39,778 nt of DNA from assembly GCA_021781655.1 (NCBI GenBank), contig JAJXWJ010000027.1:1-39778 (forward strand). Direction: 5' to 3'. Shown piece after piece: positions 31,646 to 39,778 of the stretch. Below the pieces are notes generated by a model that saw nothing but the letters and a program-made list of their open reading frames with translations, was not told where the DNA came from and did not search any database. Position 1 is the first letter of the stretch, and the number at the start of each line of letters is the position of its first letter. The stretch comes from Bacillota bacterium. GTDB lineage: Bacteria; Bacillota; Clostridia; Clostridiales; Clostridiaceae. A program made the translations under genes and the position numbers.

Positions 31646-32032
31646 ATGAAATTAAATAAAATTCATCATACTGCAATAATTTGTTCTAATTATGAAAAAT
31701 CCAAACATTTTTATAGTGAAATTTTAGGTCTTAAAATTATAAATGAAATCTATAGGGAAGATAGAGCTTCCTACAAATTAGACTTACAGGTTGGAAATTA
31801 TAATCAAATTGAATTGTTTTCTTTTCCTAATTGTCCGAAAAGACTAAGCTATCCTGAAGCATTAGGCCTTCGCCATCTTGCTTTTGAAGTAGATGACATT
31901 GAAGAAGCTGTTAATAGTTTAAATTCATATTATATTGAAGTAGAACCAATTAGAATAGACGAAATAACAAATAAGAAATTCGTTTTTTTTAAAGATCCGG
32001 ATGACTTACCAATAGAATTATATGAAGCATAG
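31646..32032 (+). CDS. VOC-family (glyoxalase-like) protein, YaeR-like
   Basis: A 128-residue vicinal-oxygen-chelate protein. The fold repeat shows KIHHTAIICSNYEKSKHFY at the start and LRHLAFEVDDIEEAV midway, and the metal ligand set is H (8 or 9), E (QIELF), H (LRHLAF) and E (IELYE). Overall it matches the YaeR/SMU.1112c subgroup rather than true glyoxalase I. Function is unknown; metal-dependent isomerase or lyase chemistry is typical for the superfamily. It has AAAGGAG upstream and a promoter with a spacer dyad. The stop overlaps a terminator shared with the convergent thioesterase gene. Confidence 0.85.
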   Translation: MKLNKIHHTAIICSNYEKSKHFYSEILGLKIINEIYREDRASYKLDLQVGNYNQIELFSFPNCPKRLSYPEALGLRHLAFEVDDIEEAVNSLNSYYIEVEPIRIDEITNKKFVFFKDPDDLPIELYEA

Positions 32033-32066
32033 AGGGACATAAACTATATTAGTCCCTCAAATTTTT
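32032..32066 (+). terminator. Terminator placed over two convergent stop codons
   Basis: GAGGGAC (32032-32038) pairs with GTCCCTC (32052-32058), followed by AAATTTTTT. The VOC stop ends at 32032 and the thioesterase stop (32044-32046) lies in the loop, so one arm encodes the last residues of the thioesterase. Confidence 0.75.
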
Positions 32067-32460
32067 TATAAAGTTCTGGATACTTTCTTTTTAAATTTAT
32101 AATTTTAAATCCTTCACTATTTACAAAAGCCTGCGTTGTGCTTCCTGTAGCAAGAAGCTTATTTGAGTTACTATCTATAACCTCATAATTTAAAACAATT
32201 TTAGCTCCTGAAAGTTCTTTTATAAATGTTTTAATCGTAACTACTGCTCCATATCTTGCTGCCTCTTTATATTTACAATGAGTTTCTATAAGCGGCATCA
32301 TAATACCTTTTTCTTCCATTTGGCTATAGCTTATCCCAAGAGTATCAATAAACTCATCTCTAGCAGCTTCAAACCATATGTAATAATTTGAATGATGCAC
32401 TATTCCCATCTTATCGGTTTCAACGTATCTAACACGTATTTTTGTCTCATGTACAAACAT
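32044..32460 (-). CDS. YbgC-like acyl-CoA thioesterase
   Basis: A 138-residue single hot-dog fold protein. The signature ETDKMGIVHHSNYYIWFEAARDEF at 15-38 contains the catalytic Asp and the YbgC/4-hydroxybenzoyl-CoA thioesterase pattern. It hydrolyses short- or medium-chain acyl-CoA esters in the cytoplasm. E. coli ybgC belongs to the tol-pal cluster, but that context is absent here. The ATG has GGTGAGG upstream. It is a single gene; its last codons form one arm of a terminator for the opposite gene. Confidence 0.88.
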   Translation of the reverse strand: MFVHETKIRVRYVETDKMGIVHHSNYYIWFEAARDEFIDTLGISYSQMEEKGIMMPLIETHCKYKEAARYGAVVTIKTFIKELSGAKIVLNYEVIDSNSNKLLATGSTTQAFVNSEGFKIINLKRKYPELYKKFEGLI

Positions 32461-32650
32461 CTTTATACCTCACCTTCAAAATATATAATTATTTATTATC
32501 TATAGCTAAGTATATCATTTATAAATTTAAAGTATCAATAGCTGTTAGAAGCAAATAATAAATAAGAATCTTTTATGGAAAGAGGATTTTTTTGTTTTAT
32601 ATTGAATTATAATCTTTAAGATATATTCAAATGAAAAGGATGTGTTATAT

Positions 32651-34069
32651 ATGCAAAAAACAAAGATGGTTTTTACCATAGGACCTTCAAGCGACTCTGA
32701 AGAAATATTAACAAAACTTATCCAAATCGGTATGAATGTAGCAAGACTAAACTTTTCTCATGGTACACACGAAAGCCATAAAGAAAAAATTGATTTAATT
32801 AAAAAATTGAGAGCGAAATTAAACAAACCCGTAGCTATTATGCTTGATATCAAAGGTCCAAAAATAAGAACTGGTAACTTTGAAGGAGACAAAGTGTTAA
32901 TAGAAAAAGGTAATAATTTTACTTTTGTATGTGATGAAGAACTATTAGGAACTAAAGACAAATGCTCCATCTCATACAAACAATTATATAAGGATGTAAA
33001 AAAAGGAGATACCCTCTTAGTAGATGATGGACTTTTGCAGTTTTCAATAGATGCAGTTGAAGGAGCTTCTATCAAGTGCACAGCAAAAAATAGCGGCTAC
33101 ATTGCTAATCATAAAGGAATTAATGTTCCAAACGTATCTATAGGTCTTCCTGCCGTTACAGAAAAAGATATTGAAGATTTAAAATTTGGTTGTGAGCAAG
33201 ATGTGGATATAATAGCTGCATCTTTTATTAGAAAGGCTAAAGATGTAATGAAGGTTAGAAAAGTACTTGAAGAAAATAACGGTGAGCATATCCAAATTAT
33301 TTCTAAAATTGAGACTCAAGAAGGTGTAGACAATATTGATACAATACTTAATTTTTCTGACGGCATAATGGTAGCTAGAGGTGACATGGGTGTAGAAATT
33401 CCAATTGAAAAAGTACCTATTGTTCAAAAATCTATAATAGATAAATGTAATAAAAACGATAAAGTTGTAATAACCGCAACGCAAATGCTTGATTCCATGA
33501 TAAAAAATCCAAGGCCAACAAGAGCTGAGGCTTCCGATATAGCTAATGCTATATTTGATGGTACAGATGCCATAATGCTAAGCGGTGAAAGTGCTAATGG
33601 TGATTATCCTATAGAAGCTGCTGAAACAATGTCAAGTATAGCAAAGGAGGCAGAAGCAAATATAGATTATTCTGCTGCCTTAAGTAAAAGGAAGGAAGAA
33701 AGTCTAACAAATATTTCTAATGCAATTTGCCTTACAACCTGCACATCTGCGGATGAATTAAATGCTAATGCCATAATTGCAGTATCTGAAAGTGGTCTTA
33801 CAGCAAAAATGATTTCTAAATACAGACCAAAATGTGATATTATAGCTGTAACTGCAAACGATAGGATTGCTAGGTCTCTAGCTTTGAATTTTGGCATTAC
33901 TACTTTAACTTCTATGAAAGAGTTAACAACTGATAAACTCATTCACAATAGTGTAAATGATAGTTTAAAGCATGGATATATTAAAAAAGGTGACTTAGTA
34001 GTAATAGCAGCAGGTATTCCAATTGGTAAAGCAGGTTCTACAAACATGATGAAAATTCAAACAGTTTAA
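32651..34069 (+). CDS. pyk: Pyruvate kinase
   Basis: A 472-residue glycolytic enzyme transferring phosphate from phosphoenolpyruvate to ADP. Early residues KMVFTIGPSS and MNVARLNFSHG, then DIKGPKIRTG, the catalytic IISKIETQEGVDN (Lys) and MVARGDMGVEIP, are all present. The C-terminal regulatory domain is complete, but the extra PEP-utiliser-like domain found in Bacillus Pyk is absent. The start is the ATG at 32651, with AAAAGGA about 11 nt before it; a GTG at 32642 is too close to that site. No pfkA lies upstream, though these often pair in Firmicutes. An ABC transporter follows by 14 bp. Confidence 0.95.
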   Translation: MQKTKMVFTIGPSSDSEEILTKLIQIGMNVARLNFSHGTHESHKEKIDLIKKLRAKLNKPVAIMLDIKGPKIRTGNFEGDKVLIEKGNNFTFVCDEELLGTKDKCSISYKQLYKDVKKGDTLLVDDGLLQFSIDAVEGASIKCTAKNSGYIANHKGINVPNVSIGLPAVTEKDIEDLKFGCEQDVDIIAASFIRKAKDVMKVRKVLEENNGEHIQIISKIETQEGVDNIDTILNFSDGIMVARGDMGVEIPIEKVPIVQKSIIDKCNKNDKVVITATQMLDSMIKNPRPTRAEASDIANAIFDGTDAIMLSGESANGDYPIEAAETMSSIAKEAEANIDYSAALSKRKEESLTNISNAICLTTCTSADELNANAIIAVSESGLTAKMISKYRPKCDIIAVTANDRIARSLALNFGITTLTSMKELTTDKLIHNSVNDSLKHGYIKKGDLVVIAAGIPIGKAGSTNMMKIQTV

Positions 34070-34083
34070 AAGGAGATTTTACA

Positions 34084-34809
34084 ATGATAGAGTTTAATGG
34101 TGTTAGCAAAAGCTACAATGGCAAAACAAACGCTGTTGATGGCTTAAATTTAAAAATTAATGATGGAGAAATATTTGGTTTTATCGGTCACAATGGTGCC
34201 GGTAAAACTACTACGATTAAAATGCTTACTGGCATACTTAGACAAGACAAAGGTTATATAGGACTGGACAATATAGACATAAACGAAAATCCTATAGGGG
34301 CTAAAAAGCAATTTGGATATGTTCCTGATAATCCAGATATGTTTTTAAGATTAAAGGGCATAGAATACTTAAATTTTATGGCGGACATGTACGATGTAGA
34401 CGGAGACTTACGAAAAGAAAGAATAAAAAGTTTATGTGAGAGATTTGAAATGACAGATGCTCTAAGTGACAAAATCCAAAGTTATTCTCATGGTATGAGA
34501 CAAAAAATAGTTATTATCGGAGTACTTGTACATAGCCCTTCTGTATGGATTATGGATGAGCCAATGACCGGACTAGACCCTAAGTCTTCTTATACATTAA
34601 AACAAATGATGCGTGAACATGCTGATGCTGGCAAAACAGTATTTTTTTCTACACATGTATTAGAAGTTGCTGAAAAGCTTTGTGACCGTGTAGCGATTAT
34701 AAATAAAGGAAAAATAATTTTTTGCGGAACTTTAGATGCGATGAGAGAACATTTTAAATCTGATGAATCACTAGAAAAAATGTTTTTGGAGATGACTGAA
34801 CATGAATAA
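34084..34809 (+). CDS. ABC transporter ATP-binding protein
   Basis: A 241-residue ABC ATPase. Walker A GHNGAGKTT is near residues 35-43, the signature is YSHGMRQKI (a variant of LSGGQ) and Walker B/D-loop is VWIMDEPMTGLDP, followed by the switch histidine in FSTHVLE. It is of the drug/antibiotic exporter (CcmA-like) type. The next gene overlaps by 8 nt and encodes its membrane partner. The ATG has AAAGGAG upstream. It follows pyk closely and could be read through from it. The substrate is unknown. Confidence 0.92.
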   Translation: MIEFNGVSKSYNGKTNAVDGLNLKINDGEIFGFIGHNGAGKTTTIKMLTGILRQDKGYIGLDNIDINENPIGAKKQFGYVPDNPDMFLRLKGIEYLNFMADMYDVDGDLRKERIKSLCERFEMTDALSDKIQSYSHGMRQKIVIIGVLVHSPSVWIMDEPMTGLDPKSSYTLKQMMREHADAGKTVFFSTHVLEVAEKLCDRVAIINKGKIIFCGTLDAMREHFKSDESLEKMFLEMTEHE

Positions 34810-36862
34810 ATTTTTTAGATTAACGAAAATTCTTTTTAAAAGTACAGGTAATCCTTTTGCTACCGGTATTAACAATAAACGAAGCTTTGGTATTGCTATA
34901 TTACTTGCTATATGTATAGCCCCCATTTTCCTTTTATTAACATCCTCAATGACAGCATCTTATGGTATTTTACAAAAACTTAATTTACTACCTCTTTTAT
35001 TTGCATCTATATTTTCATCTGCAGCCGTTGCTATGATAGTTTTTGGAATATTTTATGTGCTTAGCATATTTTATTTTAGTGACGATTTAAATTATTTACT
35101 TCCAATCCCCTTAAAACCGTATCAAATCGTGGGAGCAAAATTAGTTTTAGTAATATTATTCGAATATTTTATAGAAATAATTATAGTTCTTCCTTTATTA
35201 ATAGCCGCAGTATTAAATAATGGAAGCATTTTAACTTTTTTATATTCTATTGTTGTATTTATAACTTTCCCCATTTTTCCTGTTATTATTTGTTCAATAT
35301 TTTGCATTGTAATGATGTCTTTTACAAACTTTTTTAAAGATAAAGATAAATTTAAAATGATTTCTGGAGCTTTTGGAATTATATTTGTTATTTTAATAAA
35401 TGTATTTTTTAGAAGTGCAGGAAAATCCTCAACTTCTTTAATTGATTCAATTAAAGCAAATAGCAATACATTAAATAATGTAAATTCTATTTTTATCAAT
35501 GCAAAATTAGCTGCATTATCCGTTTTAAATGGCAATAACTTAAATGGTTTAATAAACCTTATTCTATTCTTATTTATTTCGATATTAAGTCTTATTTTAT
35601 TCTTTATAATTGCAGAAAAGTTGTATTTTAAAGGTGCACTTGGAATTTCTGAAGCCTCCTCAAAAGGCATTAAAATGAGCGATGAACAGTTTAAAAAATC
35701 TTCAAGGAAAAACGCTGTAATTATTTCTTACACTATAAAAGAATTAAAGTTATTAGTTAGGACACCGGCTTATTTTTTAAATTGCATTTTATTTGGTATT
35801 GCCTTTCCACCAATTTTGTTATTTTTAACTTTGTTCACCAATAAAGGAATGAACCAATTTTCAAATATTCCAGAAAGCTCTATGACTTTAGTAGTTTGCT
35901 CCAGTATTTTGATTGTAATATCTAGTTTTAATTTAATTACTTCAACTGCTATATCAAGAGAAGGCAGCAATTTCTACTTTATGAACTATATTCCTGTTCC
36001 ATATGAAGAACAAATTTTAGCAAAGGTTTTTTCTGGCGTAATAGTAAGCTACTGTAGCTTGTTATTGGTATTTATTTTAGGCGTTATAATTTTAAAACTA
36101 TCATTAGTACTAGCCATTTTTACATTGATTATTTCAATAATTGGTATTTTAGCAACCTCTTTTCTTGGAATTATTTTAGATTTAAATTTTCCAAAATTAG
36201 ATTGGGATAATGAAACAAGAGCCGTAAAACAAAACTTTAACCCTGTTATTATGATTTTTGGCTCTGTATTTTTTTCTGTGATTTTGTCTATAGTAATTAG
36301 TTTGTTAAATTTACCTGTTATTTTAACCTTCCTCATTTTAGTTGCATTCTTTATCGTTTTAACCTTAATTGCATATAGACTAGCAATGAGCTTTGGTGGC
36401 AAAATTTTAGGTGGAGAAAATTATAGTGCTTTTGTAAATAGAAATAAAAGTAAAAATCCACAAAATAAAATGAAAATAATATATAGAATAGCAATAGTTG
36501 TTGTTATAATTATTCCCACATTAGGCTTTATAGGTTATGAATATACTTCAAGTAATAAAGTAACTATTACCAATCAGACTGTTTCGGTAAAAGCTGGCAT
36601 AGAAAGTACTAGCTTTAACAAAAACAGTATAACAAATATTTATTTAAAAAACACTGTGCCAAATATGAGTAAAATTAGTGGTACTAATGGTTTTGGATTA
36701 GAACGAGGTTACTTTAATGTGGATGGTTTTGGCAGCGGAATGGTATTTTTAGATTCAAAAAATGGTCCTTTTTTATATATTATTATGAATAAAAACTTTG
36801 TAATAATCAGCAATAAAAATTCGGAAGAAACCCAAAAGCTTTATAATGAATTAAAAAAATAA
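34802..36862 (+). CDS. ABC-2-type permease with a C-terminal PH-like domain
   Basis: A 686-residue membrane protein with about 12 hydrophobic segments in two groups (roughly 30-275 and 320-570), each of ABC-2 permease type, joined by a polar stretch near 285-315. After a last membrane helix near 555-575, about 110 soluble residues remain; FGLERGYFNVDGFGSGMVFL, then PFLYIIMNKNFVIISN and ending in YNELKK, resemble bacterial PH-like domains. The ATPase gene overlaps by 8 nt. Similar large fused permeases are found in Firmicutes; their substrates are mostly unknown. The PH-like domain should face outside or inside depending on the helix count, which I cannot fix by eye. Confidence 0.85.
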   Translation: MNKFFRLTKILFKSTGNPFATGINNKRSFGIAILLAICIAPIFLLLTSSMTASYGILQKLNLLPLLFASIFSSAAVAMIVFGIFYVLSIFYFSDDLNYLLPIPLKPYQIVGAKLVLVILFEYFIEIIIVLPLLIAAVLNNGSILTFLYSIVVFITFPIFPVIICSIFCIVMMSFTNFFKDKDKFKMISGAFGIIFVILINVFFRSAGKSSTSLIDSIKANSNTLNNVNSIFINAKLAALSVLNGNNLNGLINLILFLFISILSLILFFIIAEKLYFKGALGISEASSKGIKMSDEQFKKSSRKNAVIISYTIKELKLLVRTPAYFLNCILFGIAFPPILLFLTLFTNKGMNQFSNIPESSMTLVVCSSILIVISSFNLITSTAISREGSNFYFMNYIPVPYEEQILAKVFSGVIVSYCSLLLVFILGVIILKLSLVLAIFTLIISIIGILATSFLGIILDLNFPKLDWDNETRAVKQNFNPVIMIFGSVFFSVILSIVISLLNLPVILTFLILVAFFIVLTLIAYRLAMSFGGKILGGENYSAFVNRNKSKNPQNKMKIIYRIAIVVVIIIPTLGFIGYEYTSSNKVTITNQTVSVKAGIESTSFNKNSITNIYLKNTVPNMSKISGTNGFGLERGYFNVDGFGSGMVFLDSKNGPFLYIIMNKNFVIISNKNSEETQKLYNELKK

Positions 36863-36936
36863 ATGTATAGAAATTTAATTTTGGTTAATATTAATATAGA
36901 ATTAATTTTTGAATTTCGAAAAAAAGGAGTGATTTT

Positions 36937-37449
36937 ATGCCAAAAAATAAAAAAAAATCACCAGCTAAAAATAATAATGCTAAATCTTCTCCTAAAATCG
37001 ATTCAAAATTAAAAGATACTAGCATAGCTGAGCTTAATACTGTTTTAAAAGGTGAATTTATGGCTATTGACAGCTATGGTAAATTTATTGATAAAGTAAA
37101 TAATCAGCAAATTAAAACCGAACTACAAAACATTCAAAGTTCTCATAAAAAACAAGCCATGAATCTTTCAAACAGAATAAAAGCTTTAGGCGGAAATCCT
37201 GCCAAGGGATTAGGCATAACCGGAAAAACTTTAGAGAAGCTTTCTGGTATCAAAGATATTGGAAGGAATAATGAAAATCACTTTCTTCAGAAAGCATATA
37301 ATGGAGAAAAGAGCGGAATTAAAATGGTTTCTGAAATTGTTAAAGGTGATTTAGATAAAGACAGTAACTCATTGATTAATTCAATGATATCTGAAGACAA
37401 TACACACTTAGAGGCTTTAAAATCACTACTATATAGTGAAAAAAGCTAA
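36937..37449 (+). CDS. Ferritin-like four-helix protein (DUF2383 type)
   Basis: A 170-residue, lysine-rich protein. After a basic disordered N-terminus (residues 2-30), two helical pairs follow: IAELNTVLKGEFMAIDSYGKF, then QQIKTELQNIQSSHKKQAMNL, and later YNGEKSGIKMVSEIVKG and SMISEDNTHLEALKSLL. Glu and His residues at the helix positions typical of ferritin-like folds (GEF, SSH, NGEK, EDNTHLE) suggest a metal site. It resembles the DUF2383/PA2169 family, sometimes linked to spores or stress. The site AAAGGAG precedes the ATG. It is probably a single-gene unit, 74 bp after the ABC permease, and ends in a double terminator. Confidence 0.75.
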   Translation: MPKNKKKSPAKNNNAKSSPKIDSKLKDTSIAELNTVLKGEFMAIDSYGKFIDKVNNQQIKTELQNIQSSHKKQAMNLSNRIKALGGNPAKGLGITGKTLEKLSGIKDIGRNNENHFLQKAYNGEKSGIKMVSEIVKGDLDKDSNSLINSMISEDNTHLEALKSLLYSEKS

Positions 37450-37500
37450 AATAGCTTTTTGTTTTTAGAACTTGCTCTAATCTTGGCAGGTTCTAAAAAC
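37438..37500. terminator. Two hairpins between convergent genes
   Basis: First, AAAAGCTA/TAGCTTTT (about 37442-37459) with a TTTTTGTTTTT tail on the plus strand. Second, GTTTTTAGAAC (37461-37471) with GTTCTAAAAAC (37490-37500). Between them they can end both the ferritin-like gene and the DUF2156 gene. Confidence 0.7.
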
Positions 37501-37513
37501 TGTCCTATTATAA

Positions 37514-38401
37514 TTAAAAAACCATATACTTTTCAACAAATTCAAAAGGCTTATAAGATTGTTTTGCTTTAATTAATCCTTCTTTTCCTAAATCTTGTTC
37601 TCTATTTATACTTGGAACTTCATTAAAATATTTTTCTACAAATGTTTTATTTATAAATGCATAAATTCCATTATAGCTTGGATCTGCTTTTTCTATATGT
37701 ATAATAGCTGTTTTTGCATTTATTTTTTCACCTATTGTAAAAGCTATCACTTTGTTTTCTACACAAACAGCCATACCTTTTAATTGTAGCTTGTCAAAAT
37801 TAATTAATAAATCTTTAATACCTTCATACTCATGATTTAAAAAATTATCTTTTTCATTTACATTTTCAAGCCATTTTTTTTCAAGCAGCAAACAGTCTGT
37901 AATAGTTTGTTCGTTTAAAGCTTTTAAGGTATAATTATAGCCTTTTATAAATTGATTATAATGATTTTTTTTATTATGAAGCTTTTTACCAGATAAATTA
38001 ACCAAATCTTTAGTATTATATATATAATCAAAGTTATTTCTATCTTCTAAAATTTCTAAATCATTATTATAGCAATTCAAAAGATCATCTACAAAAAATT
38101 TTTCTAAATCTGCAAAAAGATAATCCATATTATGTTCGGTTTTATATCCTCTTAATTGTTCCACCAATACTCTCAAATTATCTTTTTTATAACCTAGTGG
38201 TTGCATAAAATAAGTTTTTCCTTCAAAGTTTTTCTTTTTAATAATAATGCAGTTTTCAAACTCTGCATATTCTATTTCGCAAGCATTTCTCCATAAGTAA
38301 AGATTAGCAAAACAATATTCGCAGCTGTTAAATTCATATTCACTAATATATTTTTCAAAATAGCTTTTGTCTTCTATGTTCAGCTTATAAAATTTAAGCA
38401 C
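37514..38401 (-). CDS. DUF2156-family protein (GNAT-like, MprF-tail type)
   Basis: A 295-residue protein with two acyltransferase-like lobes. The pattern FNSCEYCFANLYLWRNACEI near the N-terminus and HYNQFIKGYNYTLKAL in the middle, then INREQDLGKEGLIKAKQSYKPFEFVEKY at the end, is typical of DUF2156, the soluble family related to the C-terminal domain of lysyl-phosphatidylglycerol synthase. The members may use aminoacyl-tRNA or acyl-CoA to modify lipids or peptides, but activity is not established. There is no membrane part. The start is GTG at 38401, with AGGAGG 6 nt upstream; a longer frame to 38428 has no site. Confidence 0.83.
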   Translation of the reverse strand: MLKFYKLNIEDKSYFEKYISEYEFNSCEYCFANLYLWRNACEIEYAEFENCIIIKKKNFEGKTYFMQPLGYKKDNLRVLVEQLRGYKTEHNMDYLFADLEKFFVDDLLNCYNNDLEILEDRNNFDYIYNTKDLVNLSGKKLHNKKNHYNQFIKGYNYTLKALNEQTITDCLLLEKKWLENVNEKDNFLNHEYEGIKDLLINFDKLQLKGMAVCVENKVIAFTIGEKINAKTAIIHIEKADPSYNGIYAFINKTFVEKYFNEVPSINREQDLGKEGLIKAKQSYKPFEFVEKYMVF

Positions 38402-38498
38402 AGTATTCCTCCTGAATTCCAACGTCATTTCAAAACAGACTGGATATTTATTATCTATTAATATATATTATAAATTATTTCAATATAATAGTACAACT

Positions 38499-39245
38499 TT
38501 ATAAATACCCTCCATCTACATTTAATATTTGTGCTGTTATATAACTTGCTTTTTCACTTGCAAGAAAAACTACCGTATTCCCTATTTCCTCTGCTAAACC
38601 AAATCGAATCATAGGTATGTCGTTTTCCAGTTGTTTTTTATCCTCTTCTGAAAAAATATTGTTCATAGCTGTATCAATTACTCCAGGTGCTATTCCATTT
38701 ACCCTTATATTTGAAGGTGCCAATTCTTTCCCTAACGCTTTTGTAAACGAGTCTACTGCACCTTTTGATGCAGAATACAGCACCTCACAAGAAGCACCAA
38801 CCTTTCCCCAAATTGAAGAAATATTTATTATGGAGCCCCCATTATTTTTAAGCATTTTTTTTACTGCTAAATTGCTGCAATTAAATACACTTCTAAAATT
38901 TGTATCCATAACTTCATTAAAATCTTCTTCTGTCATATCAATAAGCAGTCCTATTTTTGATATACCTGCATTATTTACTAGTATATCAAGCCTTCCAAAA
39001 TCTTTTTCAACACTATCCATCATCTGGTTTACAAAATTAAAATCTTTTACATCACCTTTATATATTTTATGATAAATATTATTGTTAGAAAGCACTTCAG
39101 AAGTTTTTTTTGCACCAATGTCATCTTTTAAATAATTTATTGCAATTAACGCACCTGCCTTGCCAAGCTCTATCGCTATAGCTCTGCCTATACCTCTTGA
39201 AGCTCCTGTTATAAGAGCAACCTTACCTTTTAACAATTGTCCCAT
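38499..39245 (-). CDS. SDR-family oxidoreductase (FabG-like)
   Basis: A 248-residue classical short-chain dehydrogenase. The cofactor loop GASRGIGR is at 14-21, NNAGIS near 90, and the catalytic S-Y-K triad is shown by NISSIWGKVGASCEVLYSASKGAV (Ser, then Y-x3-K). IRVNGIAPGVIDT follows. It is closest in pattern to 3-oxoacyl-ACP reductase, but isolated copies like this, outside a fab cluster, may act on other substrates. The ATG has AAAGGAA upstream. It lies downstream of the rodA-like gene, separated by a terminator. Confidence 0.88.
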   Translation of the reverse strand: MGQLLKGKVALITGASRGIGRAIAIELGKAGALIAINYLKDDIGAKKTSEVLSNNNIYHKIYKGDVKDFNFVNQMMDSVEKDFGRLDILVNNAGISKIGLLIDMTEEDFNEVMDTNFRSVFNCSNLAVKKMLKNNGGSIINISSIWGKVGASCEVLYSASKGAVDSFTKALGKELAPSNIRVNGIAPGVIDTAMNNIFSEEDKKQLENDIPMIRFGLAEEIGNTVVFLASEKASYITAQILNVDGGYL

Positions 39246-39274
39246 CTAATATCATTCCTTTCTAAAGCAATAGG

Positions 39275-39309
39275 ATAAAGGGCCATCAAATATAATGAAA
39301 GCCCTTTAT
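39275..39309 (-). terminator. Terminator of the rodA-like gene
   Basis: ATAAAGGGC (39275-39283) pairs with GCCCTTTAT (39301-39309) around a 17-nt loop. It lies just after the rodA-like stop on the minus strand and before the SDR gene; the T tail on that strand is short (TTTAT). Confidence 0.55.
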
Positions 39310-39310
39310 T

Positions 39311-39778
39311 TTAAAAGTTTATTTTTTTCTTTCTCATACCAACGTTAAGTACCAGTCCAATTGTAGCCATATTCGTAATCATAGAACTTCCACCAGCACT
39401 CATGAAGGGAAGGGTTATTCCCGCTATTGGCATCAATCTAATGTTCATACCTATATTTTGAAATACCGAAAAGGACAGGGCTGCAAAAGCTCCTACACAT
39501 ATCAATTTACCAATAATATCTTTTGACTGCTTAGAGATTTGGATAATTCTAAATAGTACAAAAGCATAAGTAAGTATAAGTAATCCACTTCCAATTAATC
39601 CCCATTCTTCACCTACTACTGAAAAAATCATATCGGTTTGGTCTTCTGGAATAAATCCACCACTAACTTGAGTTCCTTTTAAAAATCCTTCTCCATATAT
39701 TCCACCTGAACCAATAGCAAGCATTGCATTGTCAACCTGCAGCGTATTATCCGATTGACTGCTCTTAGGGTTTATAAA
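39311..39778 (-). CDS. rodA: RodA-type SEDS peptidoglycan polymerase, C-terminal part
   Basis: The C-terminal 155 residues of a SEDS (FtsW/RodA/SpoVE) protein; the frame stays open to the window edge, so the gene starts outside. AIGSGGIYGEGFLKGTQVSG, PEDQTDMIFSVVGEEWG and NIGMNIRLMPIAGITLPFMS, then SAGGSSM, are family hallmarks. The GFLKGTQ and GEEWG patterns, with INPKSSQS just before, fit RodA better than FtsW. Four membrane segments remain. RodA polymerises lipid II in the side wall together with a class B penicillin-binding protein. The visible part shows no damage. Confidence 0.88.
   Translation of the reverse strand, partial: FINPKSSQSDNTLQVDNAMLAIGSGGIYGEGFLKGTQVSGGFIPEDQTDMIFSVVGEEWGLIGSGLLILTYAFVLFRIIQISKQSKDIIGKLICVGAFAALSFSVFQNIGMNIRLMPIAGITLPFMSAGGSSMITNMATIGLVLNVGMRKKKINF

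Noticed and set aside
35122-35670. 182-residue minus-strand open frame inside the ABC permease gene
   Set aside because: Its Lys/Ile/Asn-rich composition is the reverse image of the hydrophobic permease; there is no ribosome site or domain.
38617-39072. 151-residue plus-strand open frame inside the SDR gene
   Set aside because: It is antisense to a conserved short-chain dehydrogenase and has no support of its own.
1-39778. CRISPR array, prophage, transposon or defence system
   Set aside because: No regularly spaced repeats, integrase, transposase, phage structural gene, restriction enzyme or toxin-antitoxin pair was seen.

Overview
The window reads as a stretch of core chromosome from a low-GC, Gram-positive, spore-forming anaerobe, most likely Clostridium in the strict sense. 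The evidence is the strongly AT-rich sequence, AGGAGG-type ribosome binding sites, frequent TTG starts, a Spo0E-family sporulation phosphatase, HPr kinase, a TPP-riboswitch-controlled ThiT, and the protein families present. Species cannot be fixed from the sequence. I see no prophage, transposase, integrase, CRISPR array or toxin-antitoxin module.

Layout. 1-5.7 kb: an aconitase-superfamily hydratase with a divergent LysR regulator, a TPP riboswitch with the thiamine transporter subunit ThiT, the tRNA-modifying enzyme TcdA, and a small lipoprotein. 5.7-7.9 kb: a minus-strand folate operon (HD protein, folP, fused folB-folK). 8-12.8 kb: a PHP phosphoesterase facing a four-gene minus-strand operon, glpX-hprK-MTHFS-M18 aminopeptidase. 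12.8-13.4 kb: a control-rich gap holding a 58-residue Spo0E-like gene. 13.4-15.7 kb: a glycosyltransferase and UDP-galactopyranose mutase. 15.75-16.1 kb: tRNA-Glu(CUC) preceded by a probable 6S RNA. 16.1-20.9 kb: an acidic protein, arginase, the RNA polymerase recycling factor HelD and an RmlD-like reductase. 20.8-25.2 kb: BirA, a HAD phosphatase, a beta-carbonic anhydrase and a fused homocysteine methyltransferase/MTHFR. 25.3-28.4 kb: RDD protein, a DUF3298-like protein, a membrane protein and a soluble chemoreceptor. 28.6-32.5 kb: metallo-hydrolase, IMP dehydrogenase, GNAT, VOC protein and thioesterase. 32.6-37.4 kb: pyruvate kinase, an ABC exporter pair and a ferritin-like protein. 37.5 kb to the end: DUF2156 protein, an SDR and the C-terminal part of a RodA-type SEDS protein cut by the window edge.

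How the genes connect. One-carbon and folate metabolism recurs (folP, folB-folK, MTHFS, homocysteine methyltransferase/MTHFR). Carbon flux control is represented by glpX, hprK and pyk, and RNA polymerase control by 6S RNA and HelD. Most genes are ordinary housekeeping genes.

The less ordinary signals are these: a short GC-rich element found twice, each time supplying the TAG stop of a minus-strand gene; a TPP riboswitch whose terminator arm is also the Shine-Dalgarno; an HD protein in the folate operon that could fill a missing dephosphorylation step; a soluble chemoreceptor with a duplicated sensor; an ABC permease with a C-terminal PH-like domain; and several perfect palindromes at promoters. 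I did not find a clear, wholly new multigene system.
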